Notes under the pieces: generated by a model
What the model saw: only the letters and a program-made list of their open reading frames with translations
What the model was told of the DNA's origin: nothing
Databases searched by the model: none
Assembly: GCA_947258715.1 (NCBI GenBank)
Contig: CAMYJH010000005.1
Span: 139,171-190,258 of the forward strand
Length of the DNA stretch: 51,088 nucleotides
DNA from: an uncultured Gammaproteobacteria bacterium
GTDB taxonomy: Bacteria > Pseudomonadota > Gammaproteobacteria > HK1
Direction: 5' to 3'
In this document: positions 1 through 9,600 of the stretch, in pieces
Layout of the letters: each line of letters opens with the position of its first letter
Numbering within the stretch: position 1 is the first letter of the stretch
Position numbers and translations under genes: made by a program

Positions 1-1079
1 ACCGCCAACGGACCCGGGAAGTTGTCCGGATCGTTGTCGTTGGCCAGCACGTCGATGGTCACCGCCGTCTCAAACGGAGTGCTCGCGGTGTCATCGACCA
101 CCACCGGCGGGATGTTGGGGGGTGCGCCCACCATTACCGTCACCGTCGCCGGGCTGGAGGTATCCAACCCGTCGCTCGCGACATAGGTAAACGTATCGGT
201 CCCGGAGAAGCCGGCGTCCGGCGTGTAGGTGACATCGAGGCCGTTGTTGACCACGCTGCCGTTGGTCCCCTGCGTCACCGAGTCCACCGTGAGCGGGCCC
301 GGGAAGTTGTCCGGATCGTTGTCGTTGGCCAGCACGTCGATGGTCACCGCCGTCTCAAAAGGAGTGCTCGCGGTGTCATCGACCGCCGTCGGCGGCACGT
401 TCACCACGCAGTCCGGATCCGCCGGTTCGCGCAGCGCGTCGCCGTCGTTGTCGAGGCCGACATTGCCGTAGTTGCCGGTGATCGACAGATCGCCGCCATC
501 CTCGTTACAGGGATCGATGCCCAGGAGTAGGAACGTCGCCGATGGCACATGTTCACCCACCGGCGTCGTATCCGCCGTGTGGCAGCCCGCGCAGATTGTG
601 ATGCCGGCCGACGCGTGGTGCGCCCGCAGCCCATCGCTGCGACCGGGGCCCCCCCACGTGCCGATGCCCGTACCATCATTGGGGGTAACATCCTCGTCAC
701 GGCCGTGACAGCTGGAGCAGGTGATGCCGCCGTCCTGGGCGTCCAGGTAAGTCGGCGTACGGGGTTGCCCGTTACCGGTGTGACAGTCCGCACAGCCGAG
801 GCCGTAGGCGTTGACGTGCCCGTTCATCAGCTCGTTACCCCAGGCCGCGGGATCGTCTGCGGTGTTGGAGACGTACCCGCCCTCGCGGAAGCCGCCGTGA
901 CACTGGGCGCAGTTGCCGCTGTCCGGGTTGGTCCCGTCGGCACCATCCCAACACAGCGTCGGGTCGTTACCGGTTCCGTCGCAGGAATAGGTGGGATACG
1001 CGGACGCGGTCGGCGCCCACAGAGCCGCGAGCAGCACGATGCTACAGCTTGCGCCCCAGATTTTGATGGCAGCTTTCAT
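1..1079 (-). CDS. Secreted tetraheme c-type cytochrome with Ig/cadherin-like repeats (3' end outside window)
   Basis: The reverse strand reads openly from an ATG at 1079 to the window edge with no stop, so the C-terminus is missing. A GGGAGA ribosome site lies just upstream. The protein opens with a Sec signal (KAAIKIWGASCSIVLLAALW, cleavage near ASA). About 110 residues follow with four haem attachment motifs, CAQCH, CADCH, CSSCH and CAGCH, then a DNDGD-type Ca-binding-like stretch. After that come tandem domains of about 95 residues, each starting near VDDTASTPFETAVTIDVLAN and rich in DNDPD, typical of cadherin/Big-type bacterial Ig folds. The family expectation is a periplasmic or cell-surface multihaem electron carrier with an adhesive stalk. 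No redox partner is encoded beside it, so its donor and acceptor are unknown. The divergent neighbour is a haem-motif sensor kinase. Confidence 0.85.
   Translation of the reverse strand, partial: MKAAIKIWGASCSIVLLAALWAPTASAYPTYSCDGTGNDPTLCWDGADGTNPDSGNCAQCHGGFREGGYVSNTADDPAAWGNELMNGHVNAYGLGCADCHTGNGQPRTPTYLDAQDGGITCSSCHGRDEDVTPNDGTGIGTWGGPGRSDGLRAHHASAGITICAGCHTADTTPVGEHVPSATFLLLGIDPCNEDGGDLSITGNYGNVGLDNDGDALREPADPDCVVNVPPTAVDDTASTPFETAVTIDVLANDNDPDNFPGPLTVDSVTQGTNGSVVNNGLDVTYTPDAGFSGTDTFTYVASDGLDTSSPATVTVMVGAPPNIPPVVVDDTASTPFETAVTIDVLANDNDPDNFPGPLA
12..384. repeat. Tandem repeat inside the cytochrome's Ig-like domains
   Basis: Two copies of a nearly identical segment of about 85-90 bp (roughly 12-100 and 297-384) are spaced 285 bp apart, that is 95 codons. 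They encode successive Ig-like domains. The near-identity suggests recent domain duplication or homogenisation. Confidence 0.75.
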
Positions 1080-1311
1080 CGGATTCTCCCTAAAGGCTTT
1101 GAGAATTCTTGTTCGCATTCCGCCGCACGCGAAGCGAGTTGGCGCAAACCAAACATATTTGGAGCGGCTTGTGCAATGATCCAGATCAATTGCGCAGATA
1201 ATACCCCGACTGGGCGAAATAGTTAAGAATAAAGAGCCGCTCGAGTCATCTCTTCCCTGACGAAGCTGGGTCACGTTAGCATCGAGAGAACGATCGAGAT
1301 ATGGCAAAAAA

Positions 1312-1325
1312 CGCCAAAATTGGCG
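1312..1325 (-). terminator. Putative intrinsic terminator (minus strand)
   Basis: A CGCCAA/TTGGCG hairpin is followed on the minus strand by six Ts. It would stop minus-strand transcription coming from the IS relic side before the cytochrome promoter region. The stem is short, so this is tentative. Confidence 0.35.
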
Positions 1326-1566
1326 AAAAAAAATCCAGACTTGATCGAGGTCAAATAACGGGCCAGGGCGACACCAGATCTGATTCACGAGTTGTTCCGA
1401 TGCAGGCCGTCTTCGGCTTCTGCCGGCCATTGGCAATGCCGCTGTATCCGGTCAGAAGATGTGAGACCAAATTGATGTAAATATTGAAAGAGACTTGTGT
1501 GACTCTAATAACGGCAACGGGCGTTTGAAATGAGCAATAATGGTCTGGGGAAGTTAATCATAGCGA

Positions 1567-1790
1567 TGCAGCGTGAAACCCGGCGCAAGGATGCAGCCGA
1601 AGAGAAAATCCATGTCGCACTGGAAGGTCTTCGAGGATAAGACAGCGTCGCTGAGGCATGTCGCCGCCGAGGCCGAACCGGAACGTGTATAACTGTCGGA
1701 GCAAGGGTTCCTGTTAGCAGGAAAGCAACGCCTATCCGGTATTACCAAACGTGAAGTAACCCCGGATTAAGGCCGGTGATTTCACCAAGG
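1567..1790 (+). pseudogene. Decayed IS3-family transposase OrfA relic
   Basis: Short blocks in shifted plus-strand frames match the N-terminal helix-turn-helix region of IS3-type OrfA proteins. The first block, from the ATG at 1567, reads RRKDAAEEKIHVALEGLRG. Next comes SVAEACRRRG, then NRNVYNCRSK, then LLAGKQRLSGITKREV, in the order expected for the family (EEKI..VLEGLRGE.SVAELCRREGI..N.YY.WSKEFL.AGK.RLSGDTKRE). Stops and frameshifts interrupt it, and no OrfB or terminal repeats were seen. This assignment is by eye. It accounts for most of the otherwise empty space between the cytochrome and the sensor kinase. Confidence 0.55.
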
Positions 1791-2021
1791 AGAACTAATA
1801 GCTCGAGCGGGTGTCACCTGATATGGCGCCTGAGAGTGATATAATTATGAATATGACGGCCCCATCCCTTTTGACGACAGACAAAGCGGCTATTACGGTC
1901 CTTCCCCCGCCTGTTCTTCCATAGCCTTCGCGCCAAGGCGATCCTCGGCGTCGTATTACCGCTCGCCGTCATTCTGACAACCTTATTTGCGATAGAGCAT
2001 AGACGCCAAATTGCGGCGCAC

Positions 2022-3395
2022 TTGCAGCACCTTTCGATACTGGCTTCGCATTCCACCAGTTTGGTCATGCACCGATTCCGTCGCGAGATGCTGGAGGGTG
2101 ATCTCGCCAGAATCCAGGAATCGCTGGACACAATTGCAGAAAGTGACAGCTTCCGGATCGTCTACTTCCTGGACTCGTCGGGACGAGTCGTCTATGCGCC
2201 CCAGACCAGGAACCGCCCGACGCAAATGGACAATACCCAATCTGGTTGCCAGCCCTGCCATCGCCTCCCGGCGAAGGACAGGCCACAAAGTGTCGTGGTT
2301 ACAGCTGAGGACGGCGAGCGCGTGTTTCGAACGATGCTGCCGATTGAGAACAGCCCGGCATGCGCGCGGTGTCACGATCCAAACCAGAAGTTGCTCGGAG
2401 GGTTGCTCACCGACATCTCCATGGCACCGTTGGAAGCAGCTGTGACCAACAATATGCGCACCAATATCTTATGGTCTGTTGGTATGGTCGTGATCACGGT
2501 GATAATTGTTACTTTTGGCATGAATAAATTGGTCATCCGCCGCCTTGAGGGTGCAGTTAAAACCCTACACCGGTTTGCAGAGGGCGATCGCGAGGTACGG
2601 CTGCAACTCCAGGGGTCGGACGAGATCGCGACGTTGGGCGCGGCCTTCAACGACATGGCGCAGAGTGTCGAATCCCAGGATGAAGCCAATCGTGTGCTTT
2701 CCGAAGATTTGCGGCGGCAGTCGACGCGGCGGCGCGAACTGATCAAGAAGATAATTGGGGCTCAGGAAGAAGAACGCAAAACGGTCGCGCGCGACCTCCA
2801 CGACGGACTCGGTCAACGCCTGGCGAGCATTGCGCTTGGGCTGAACACTTTTGAAAGCCTGCCGAGCCGTAAATCCGAGGAGGCGAAGTCTCGAATCCGC
2901 ACGGTACGCAGTCAAATCAATGATATGAATGACCAGATACACGACCTGATTGCGGACCTTCGCCCGTCGGATTTGGATCACCTTGGCCTGGAAGCAGCGT
3001 TGCGTATTTTTGGGGCACCCATGCTGAAGGAAGCGGGCGTAAAATTGGACATCGTGAGTCAAGTTGAATGTCGCTTACCAGCGGAGATTGAAACCACTGT
3101 CTTCCGAACGTTTCAGGAATCATTAACCAATATCGTGCGGCATGCACAGGCAAAACACGCGACAATACACTTGGCGGTGAAGGACGGCATGTTTGAGGGA
3201 GAAGTCAGCGACGACGGCCAAGGATTCGAGATCGAGCAGGTCTATGCGGTGAGTTCTCGCGACAAGGGATACGGATTGCTCGGTATGGATGAGCGGGTCG
3301 CTTTGTGCGGCGGCGAGCTGAAGATATTTTCCAAGCCTGGAACCGGGACCCGGGTTCAGGTTCGTATACCCATTTCGGATGTAGTTCATGACTGA
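2022..3395 (+). CDS. NarL-type sensor histidine kinase with two CxxCH haem motifs in the sensor domain
   Basis: Counted from the TTG at 2022, an extracytoplasmic region of about 145 residues carries CQPCH (76-80) and CARCH (114-118). It is followed by a membrane helix (149-168), a HAMP linker, a HisKA_3 dimerisation helix with the phospho-acceptor His in ARDLHDGLGQ (H260), and a HATPase_c domain (ESLTNIVRHA N-box, SDDGQGF, GLLGM). The two CxxCH motifs point to covalently bound c-type haem, so sensing of redox state, NO or O2 is plausible but inferred. The TTG is unlikely to be the native start. The same frame upstream, from 1911, encodes a first membrane helix (KAILGVVLPLAVILTTLFAI), and no ordinary start codon exists there. 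An ATG at 1847 joins this frame if one base is skipped in the C run at 1904-1908, so a frameshift or sequencing error is likely. It overlaps the regulator by 8 nt. Confidence 0.9.
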   Translation: MQHLSILASHSTSLVMHRFRREMLEGDLARIQESLDTIAESDSFRIVYFLDSSGRVVYAPQTRNRPTQMDNTQSGCQPCHRLPAKDRPQSVVVTAEDGERVFRTMLPIENSPACARCHDPNQKLLGGLLTDISMAPLEAAVTNNMRTNILWSVGMVVITVIIVTFGMNKLVIRRLEGAVKTLHRFAEGDREVRLQLQGSDEIATLGAAFNDMAQSVESQDEANRVLSEDLRRQSTRRRELIKKIIGAQEEERKTVARDLHDGLGQRLASIALGLNTFESLPSRKSEEAKSRIRTVRSQINDMNDQIHDLIADLRPSDLDHLGLEAALRIFGAPMLKEAGVKLDIVSQVECRLPAEIETTVFRTFQESLTNIVRHAQAKHATIHLAVKDGMFEGEVSDDGQGFEIEQVYAVSSRDKGYGLLGMDERVALCGGELKIFSKPGTGTRVQVRIPISDVVHD

Positions 3396-4044
3396 AAAGA
3401 TTCGCGTGCTCATCGCCGACGACCACGCCATGTTCCGCGAAGGCTTACAATTACTGTTGAAGGCTGTGCCTGATATCGAAGTGGTCGGCGATGTCTCAGA
3501 CGGCAAAGAAATTATTGCTGCGGCCGAGGCGCTGAAACCACACGTGGTTTTGATGGACATTAATATGCCCGGAATGAATGGACTGAAAGCGACAGAGTTG
3601 CTAAAAAACCGGTTTCCCGACATGCACGTGTTGGCGCTAACCATGCACCGCTCGGAAGAGTACTTCATCGAGATGCTCAAGCTAGGAGCCTCCGGCTATG
3701 TGCTCAAGGCATCGGGTACGGAACAACTCGTCGAGGCGATACGCGAGGCGGCCCAAGGCGAGATCTTCCTGCACCCGGACATGGCCAGCGAGGTACTGCG
3801 AGACTTTGCAAAGCGTTTGCGGTCTGAAGACAAGGCGGGCCGTATGGTGCCGACGCATCGTGAGAAACAGATCTTGCGCCTTCTGGCGGAAGGGTACAGC
3901 AATAAAGAGATAGCCCGCCGTCTACACCTAAGTTCCAGCACCATACATAGCCATCGCGCGAATCTGATGAAAAAGTTGAATATCAGCACCCAGCACGGAC
4001 TAATAAGATACGCCCGTCGGTACCGCCTATTGGATCAAATCTAA
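3388..4044 (+). CDS. NarL/FixJ-family response regulator
   Basis: A receiver domain (residues 1-120) has the acidic pair D11/D12, the phospho-acceptor D57 in VVLMDINMPG, and the conserved T and K (LALTM, YVLKA). A LuxR-type helix-turn-helix follows at about 150-210 (THREKQILRLLAEGYSNKEI, then RANLMKKLN). Its ATG lies inside the end of the haem-motif kinase gene (8 nt overlap), so the two are translationally coupled and form a cognate pair. Length (218 aa) is normal for the family. Targets are unknown. The divergent multihaem cytochrome upstream is a reasonable candidate by position only. Confidence 0.95.
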   Translation: MTEKIRVLIADDHAMFREGLQLLLKAVPDIEVVGDVSDGKEIIAAAEALKPHVVLMDINMPGMNGLKATELLKNRFPDMHVLALTMHRSEEYFIEMLKLGASGYVLKASGTEQLVEAIREAAQGEIFLHPDMASEVLRDFAKRLRSEDKAGRMVPTHREKQILRLLAEGYSNKEIARRLHLSSSTIHSHRANLMKKLNISTQHGLIRYARRYRLLDQI

Positions 4045-4073
4045 GGAACTTTTGATTAATTGAGTGGTTCGGC

Positions 4074-4091
4074 CGGCACATGGATGTGCCG
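4074..4091 (+). other. Perfect hairpin with GGA loop after the response regulator
   Basis: CGGCACA-TGGA-TGTGCCG forms a 7-bp stem with a TGGA loop, 30 nt after the regulator stop. There is no T tract, so it is not a classical terminator. The top of the hairpin (CATGGATG) fits the CsrA/RsmA CANGGANG pattern. It may be a transcript end or a protein-binding site. Confidence 0.35.
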
Positions 4092-4297
4092 AGCTCTGAT
4101 AATTCAGGGATGGATAAATCAGAGCGCTTCGTTAAGAAAGGGTGCCATGCTCTGGCGGGAGCCTTCGAACCGCTGATTAAGGGTCCGAGTCAATCAGCAA
4201 ACGTCAACGCTGTCCACGAACCTGAGGTAAGTTCAGATCCCATGAAAGCAATTGTATTACTCAATCACGATCCGACCGCGCCGTTTTTGGGGTCAGC

Positions 4298-5269
4298 TCA
4301 GCATCCGGAGATGCACTTGCCGTCGCTGTTGAACTCCATGGTGCGCCCGCTCAGCGGCAGATGAACCGGAACGTTGGTCGCTTTCATGAAGGTGTCCGTC
4401 TTGGTGCCGGCGATGACTTTGCCGTTCCGCGTCGCCGCCTCGTTGGCGTGCGAGGCGATAACCGCGGCGGGCCTTACCAGCTCGTTGATGACGAACGCCG
4501 CTTCCGTCGGCCCGGTGGTAAAGATATCGCCGATGTTCATGACCACGAGCTTCGCTTGGTAGTGCTGCCGCACCACGGAGTCCTGCTCTGCGGTGATGCC
4601 TGTATCGCCCGAGAGATAGACCACCAGTCCGTTCGTAAAGGTCAGCACGTAGCCGGTGGGTGGGCCGGCATAGGCCGTGAGACCCGCCGACTTGAGCATC
4701 TCGCCCAACTCGCCCTCGATGAAGGCTCCGCTGACACCGTTCGAATGAACTGCAGGTACGGTGGTAATGGACACGCCGCCGACTGTACGCGAGGCACCGA
4801 AGCGCACCAGCTGTGACGCCTTTGGGTTGCCGCCCAGAGCCTTTAGCTTGCTGGAAAAGAATCGCGGCATCTCGCTGCCGGTAATGATTTTCGCCTTTTT
4901 GGCGAGAACGATATTCACGGCGTTGGTGTTCGGTGCGGCAACTACCGACACATCCGGCTTTCCGCACTCACCCCTGTTGACCTGCGGGATATGACGATCA
5001 CCCACATGGTCGCCGTGCATGTGGCTGACCAGCACCACGTCGATTTTGCCGAGGCGTCGGTCGCTCGAGCCAGCCACCGTGCGGCCCGGATCGTAGAGAA
5101 TCCGGGTGCCGTCCGGATCCTTGAGTATCATTGCCCGATCAAAGCGGCACAACTCGCCGTCGTGGCTCCCCAGTGGAATGATTTTGACGTTTTCCGCCGC
5201 GACCGACTGTGCCGCCGCGACGGCGATCGCGGCAACGAAAGCTGCAATACTCAAGCGGCTCATTTTCAT
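4298..5269 (-). CDS. Secreted metallo-beta-lactamase-fold hydrolase
   Basis: The ATG at 5269 has an AGGAGG ribosome site 6 nt upstream. A Sec signal (SRLSIAAFVAAIAVAAAQSVA-AEN) precedes a single MBL domain. The zinc motif SHMHGDH is at 82-88, with further metal-ligand candidates in PAVHSNG, LSGDTG and ASHANE. This arrangement resembles the UPF0173/UlaG-like branch (YLSGDTG signature) more than antibiotic-hydrolysing enzymes. The substrate cannot be read from sequence. The protein is predicted to act in the periplasm. It is convergent with the two-component system and stands alone on its strand, about 150 bp from the dehydrogenase. Confidence 0.85.
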   Translation of the reverse strand: MKMSRLSIAAFVAAIAVAAAQSVAAENVKIIPLGSHDGELCRFDRAMILKDPDGTRILYDPGRTVAGSSDRRLGKIDVVLVSHMHGDHVGDRHIPQVNRGECGKPDVSVVAAPNTNAVNIVLAKKAKIITGSEMPRFFSSKLKALGGNPKASQLVRFGASRTVGGVSITTVPAVHSNGVSGAFIEGELGEMLKSAGLTAYAGPPTGYVLTFTNGLVVYLSGDTGITAEQDSVVRQHYQAKLVVMNIGDIFTTGPTEAAFVINELVRPAAVIASHANEAATRNGKVIAGTKTDTFMKATNVPVHLPLSGRTMEFNSDGKCISGC

Positions 5270-5416
5270 CGGATGCCTCCTGATTTCATTAGGGTAACAA
5301 TATGATTATACGCCCCTCGCTCTCGACGGGCGGATCAATTTTGCCCCATTCACGGTCCCGGGAGTAGACGGGACAGAGTGTCGAGAACGGATTGGAATTA
5401 ATTGTTTTGCCTGTCC

Positions 5417-6406
5417 TCAAGGGCGCGAGCGAGCACGGGGGAGCACCTCCGGATTGACGACGTTGCTTGGATTTCCGTCGGCGTAGGCGACGATCTGGTC
5501 GAAAACATCGGAGAACTGTATTTCGTATTCGTCCCGGGTCACATAGCCGATGTGCGGCGTGCACACGACGTTGTCCAGGTTTAGCAGCGGATTGGCGGTG
5601 TCGAGAAGCGGCTCTTCTTCGTACACGTCCACCGCCGCCATTCCGGGGCGTCCCGCTCGCAACGCATTCACCAGCGCCCCCGCTTCAATCAGCGGTGCCC
5701 GACTGGTATTGACCAGCAGCGCGGTCGGCTTCATGCGGGCCAGGTCTTTCGCAGTGACGATGCCGCGCGTGGCCTCCACCAGGCGCATGTGCAAAGTGAT
5801 GACGTCACACCGTTCAAAAAAAGCTGCCTTGCTCGCTGCGGCCGCGTAGCCATCGGCACTCGCTTTTTTTAAAGACTCTTCCCGCGCCCACACCAGCACG
5901 TTCATGTCGAACGTGTTGCCGTATTCGGCAATAACGCGACTGATCCTGCCGTAGCCGTAAATACCCAACGTTTTGCCGCGCAGGCTTTGACCCACGCCGA
6001 TCTGCCATCTGCCCGCTTTCAGCGCCGCCATCTGCTGCGGGATCTGGCGCATTGCCGCGATAATCAGTCCCCATGTGAGCTCAGCGGTGGAAACGGATGG
6101 CGTCCCCATGTGCAGGTCCGAAGAAACAATCACTCCCAGCCGGGTGCAGGCGTCGACGTCAATGTGGGGATACACACTGCGCTGACTGATCAGTCGGAGA
6201 TTCGGAAGCTGCTCCAGCAGCGGGGCGTGGATCTTGGTGCGCTCGCGAATCAAGACCAGCACCTCGGTATCCCGCAGACGATTGACCAGCGCGTTCGTGT
6301 CCTGAACATGATCGCTCCAGATAGTGACCTGGTGACCGTCCAGCTTGCGAAAGCAATCAAGGGTCCGCAGCGTGTCGTGGTAGTCATCCAGTATGGAGAT
6401 TTTCAT
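5417..6406 (-). CDS. D-2-hydroxyacid dehydrogenase, NAD-dependent
   Basis: I chose the start at [11 protein letters not shown] (6406), preceded by AAGAAAGG, over an in-frame ATG 27 codons earlier whose extra residues look non-coding. The protein is about 329 aa. It has the N-terminal substrate-binding lobe, a Rossmann segment ([11 protein letters not shown]), and the family catalytic trio: Arg in VNTSRAPL, Glu in DVYEEEPL, His in CTPHIGY. Relatives include phosphoglycerate, glyoxylate and hydroxypyruvate reductases. The tail after the dehydrogenase fold is short, with no ACT domain, so a serine-pathway SerA role is not supported. The substrate remains open. Confidence 0.9.
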   Translation of the reverse strand: MKISILDDYHDTLRTLDCFRKLDGHQVTIWSDHVQDTNALVNRLRDTEVLVLIRERTKIHAPLLEQLPNLRLISQRSVYPHIDVDACTRLGVIVSSDLHMGTPSVSTAELTWGLIIAAMRQIPQQMAALKAGRWQIGVGQSLRGKTLGIYGYGRISRVIAEYGNTFDMNVLVWAREESLKKASADGYAAAASKAAFFERCDVITLHMRLVEATRGIVTAKDLARMKPTALLVNTSRAPLIEAGALVNALRAGRPGMAAVDVYEEEPLLDTANPLLNLDNVVCTPHIGYVTRDEYEIQFSDVFDQIVAYADGNPSNVVNPEVLPRARSRP

Positions 6407-6630
6407 CGCGCGAGCCTTTCTTGAATCCTCAATCGACTGTGACAGGCATGAGCAGATCGACGCCCCGCCAGCAGGCAGGCTGCACATGCAAGGCGATCCT
6501 CAAAACGAATGTCGGAGCCCCTCGGGATGCCGAACGGCAGAGAATACCGCGGGCGCGGCAATCTTCCGAGGCCACCGATCGGACCAGCCCCGGTTTCTTT
6601 GGATTCCTCAGAAATAATGCGAGCTTGTTC

Positions 6631-9600
6631 TTAAGGTGTAAGCAGCAAGCCCCTCACGCCCCAGGTCCAGCCGACCACCCGCTGGCGGAACACCACTTCG
6701 TTACGGCCGGGGAGCTGGCTCGCAGCCGGGATCGGGAACACGTCACCCGCATTCAGATTGTTGTTCGGTCCCACCCTCAGGTAGCCGATGGTGACCCCGT
6801 TGAGCTCCACCGATACCTCGTCGGCGAAGTCGATGTCGTAGCCCGTGACGTGCAGCGAGACATCGCTGCCGGTGTTTTGCCAAATCACCACCAACGTGGT
6901 CTGGTTCGCGTTGGAGCCGTAGTTGTGACCGTAGGCGCCGGGGTCGGTGATGCCCAACGTCAGCTCCACCTCGACGGTGCCGCTCAGTCCAACGACCCGC
7001 AAGGTCAAATCCTCGGTTGCGGAAACGCCGCGGCTGTCGGTGACTTCGACGGTGAAGGGATAGACACCCTGCGCCGTAGGCGTACCGGAGAACAGGCCGT
7101 CGCCGGAAAGACCCATACCCGGCGGAAGCGTCCCGGAAATCAGAGCCCAGGCGTAGGGTCCTACCCCGCCGCTGGCGTCGAGCTGCACCGAATATGGATC
7201 GTCGACTGTCGCGTCGGCGAGCGGCGGCGAGGTAATCAACGGCTGATCGTCGAGCCTCAAGCCGGTCACGCCCCAGGTCCAGCCGAACACTCTTTGACGG
7301 AACACCACTTCGTTGCGGCCGGGGAGCTGGGTCGCGGCATTGATGAGGAAGACGTCACCGGAGTTGAGGCCGTTGTCCGGACCCACGCTCAGGTAGCCGA
7401 TGAGCGTTCCGTTGAGCTCCACCGCGACTTCGTCCGGCCAGTCGATGTCGTAACCGGTGACCTGCAGCGTGACGTCGCTGCCGGTGTCTTGCCAGCTCAC
7501 CATCAGCATCGTGTCGTGGTCGCTGGAGCCGTAGTTGTAACCGTAGGCGCCCGGATCGGTGACACCCGGGGTCAGCGTCACCTCTATAGTGCCGGTTGGG
7601 CCAACCACCCGCATGGTGATCGCGGCAGAATCCTTAAGGCCCTGACTGTCTGTGACTTCGACAGTGAAGGTGAATGCGCCTTGCGCACTCGCTGTGCCGG
7701 ACAGCAGACCGTCCACGGAAAGTGTCAGTCCAGGCGGCAGTACGCCGGGGGGCACCGACCAGGTATAAGGTCCAATTCCACCACTCGCCTGGAGTTGCTC
7801 ACTTACGCTAGCGCCCTCGAGCACATCGGGTAGCGACGAGGTCGAAATTGTGACCGGGGTTGTCGAAGCGCTGATCAGAAGTCCGGTCACGCCCCACGTC
7901 CAACCGGACACGCTCTGGCGGAAAACCACTTCGTTCCGGCCGGGAAGCTGATTCGCGGCCGCAATCTGGAACACGTCGCTGGCGTTGAGACCATTGTTCG
8001 GCCCGGGGCTCAGGTAGCCGATCGGCGCGCCGTTGAGCTCTACCGAAATCTCGTCGTTCCAGTCGATGTCATAGCCGATGACGTGCAGGGCGACGTCACC
8101 GCCGGTGCCCTGCCACGTCGCCACCAGCGTCAGCGGATGCTCGTTGGAGCCGTAGTTGTAGCCGTACGCACCGTTATCGGTGACGCCGGGTGTGAGCTGC
8201 ACCTCGATCTCGCCGCTCAAGCCGACTACCCGCAGCGCGAAAAGCTGCGAATCAGTCGTACCCTGAGCGTCAGTGACTTCGACGGTGAAGCTGAAATCAC
8301 CCTGCTCGCTGGTGGTACCGGAAAGAATGCCGCTGTTAGAAAGTGTCAATCCGGAAGGCAGCGTCCCCCCCGACAACGACCAGGTGTACGATCCGGTGCC
8401 GCCGATCGCGTTGAGCTGTTCGGAGTAGGACACGCCGTCAGTCGCATCGGGCAGCGTGGTGGTGGTCACCTGTAGCGGCAGCGACTGCGCTTCCAAGCGC
8501 AATCCGGTCACGCCCCAGGTCCAGCCGGAGACCCGCTGACGGAACACCACCTCGTTGCGTCCCTGAAGCTGGCTCGACGCGGCAATAGGGAACGCATCCC
8601 CAGCGTTTAATCCATTGTTAGGCCCCGCGGTCAAGTAACCAATCAAGGAACCGTTGAGCTCTAAAGAGATCTCGTCATTCCAGTCAATGTCGTAGCCGGT
8701 CACGTTGAGTACGACGTCGTCGCCGGTGTACTGCCAGGTCACCACCAGGGAATCTTGATGTTCGTTCGAGCCGTAGTTATAACCGTAGGCGCCTGTATCT
8801 GTGGTCCCCGGTGTCAGCTGAATCTCGATTTCGCCGCTCAAGCCCACGACTCGCATGGTCACCTGGGCGGATCCGGTGGCGCCGCGGCTGTCGCTCACAT
8901 CGACGGTAGAAGTGTGCTGACCCTGGTCAGACGTCGTACCTGAAATCGTGCCGTTCGTCGCCAAGCTCAGGTTGGCCGGCAACGCGCCTGCGCTCAGCGA
9001 CCAGTTATAGGGTCCAACGCCGTCGGCCTGGAGCTGCGCCGAGTAGGGCGTTCCGGCAGTTGCGTCGGCCAGCGTTGTCGGTGAGACGTTAAGCGGAACG
9101 AGTTGTTCTTCTAGCCGCAGCCCGGTGACGCCCCAGGTCCAGCCGGCGACGCGCTGGCGGAAAATCACCTCGTTGCGACCCGCGAGCTGGCTCGAAGCCG
9201 CAATGTTGAACACGTCGCCAGAATTAAGTCCGTTGTCCGGCCCGGGGCTCAGGTAGCCGATGGGTGCACCGTTGAGCTCAACCGACACTTCGTCGTTCCA
9301 GTCGATGTCGTAGCCGGTGACGTAAAGCGCCACGTCGTTGCCCGTGCTCTGCCAAACCGCCACCAGGGTCAACGCGTTTGCGTTCGATCCGTAATTGTTG
9401 CCGTAGGCGCCGGGATCAGTAACGCCAGGCGTGAGCTGCACTTCAATCTCGCCGCTCAGGCCCACCACGCGCAGCGACAGATCAGCCGAAGCGCCCATGT
9501 TCTGGCCGTCCGTGGCCTGGACGCTGAAGTTGTAAGCGCCCTGGCTCGTCGGAGTACCAGAAATCAGCCCACTGGCGGACAGACTCAAGCCCGGCGGCAG

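Noticed and set aside
1554..1748. 64-residue minus-strand frame
   Set aside because: Antisense to the IS3 OrfA relic, with no domain.
4080..4364. 94-residue plus-strand frame after the response regulator
   Set aside because: It overlaps the 3' end of the MBL-fold hydrolase, begins inside a hairpin and shows no domain.
6421..7833. 470-codon plus-strand reading frame
   Set aside because: It lies antisense to the repeated C-terminal modules of the giant protease; its own repeats mirror the 615-bp units, and it has no domain or ribosome site.
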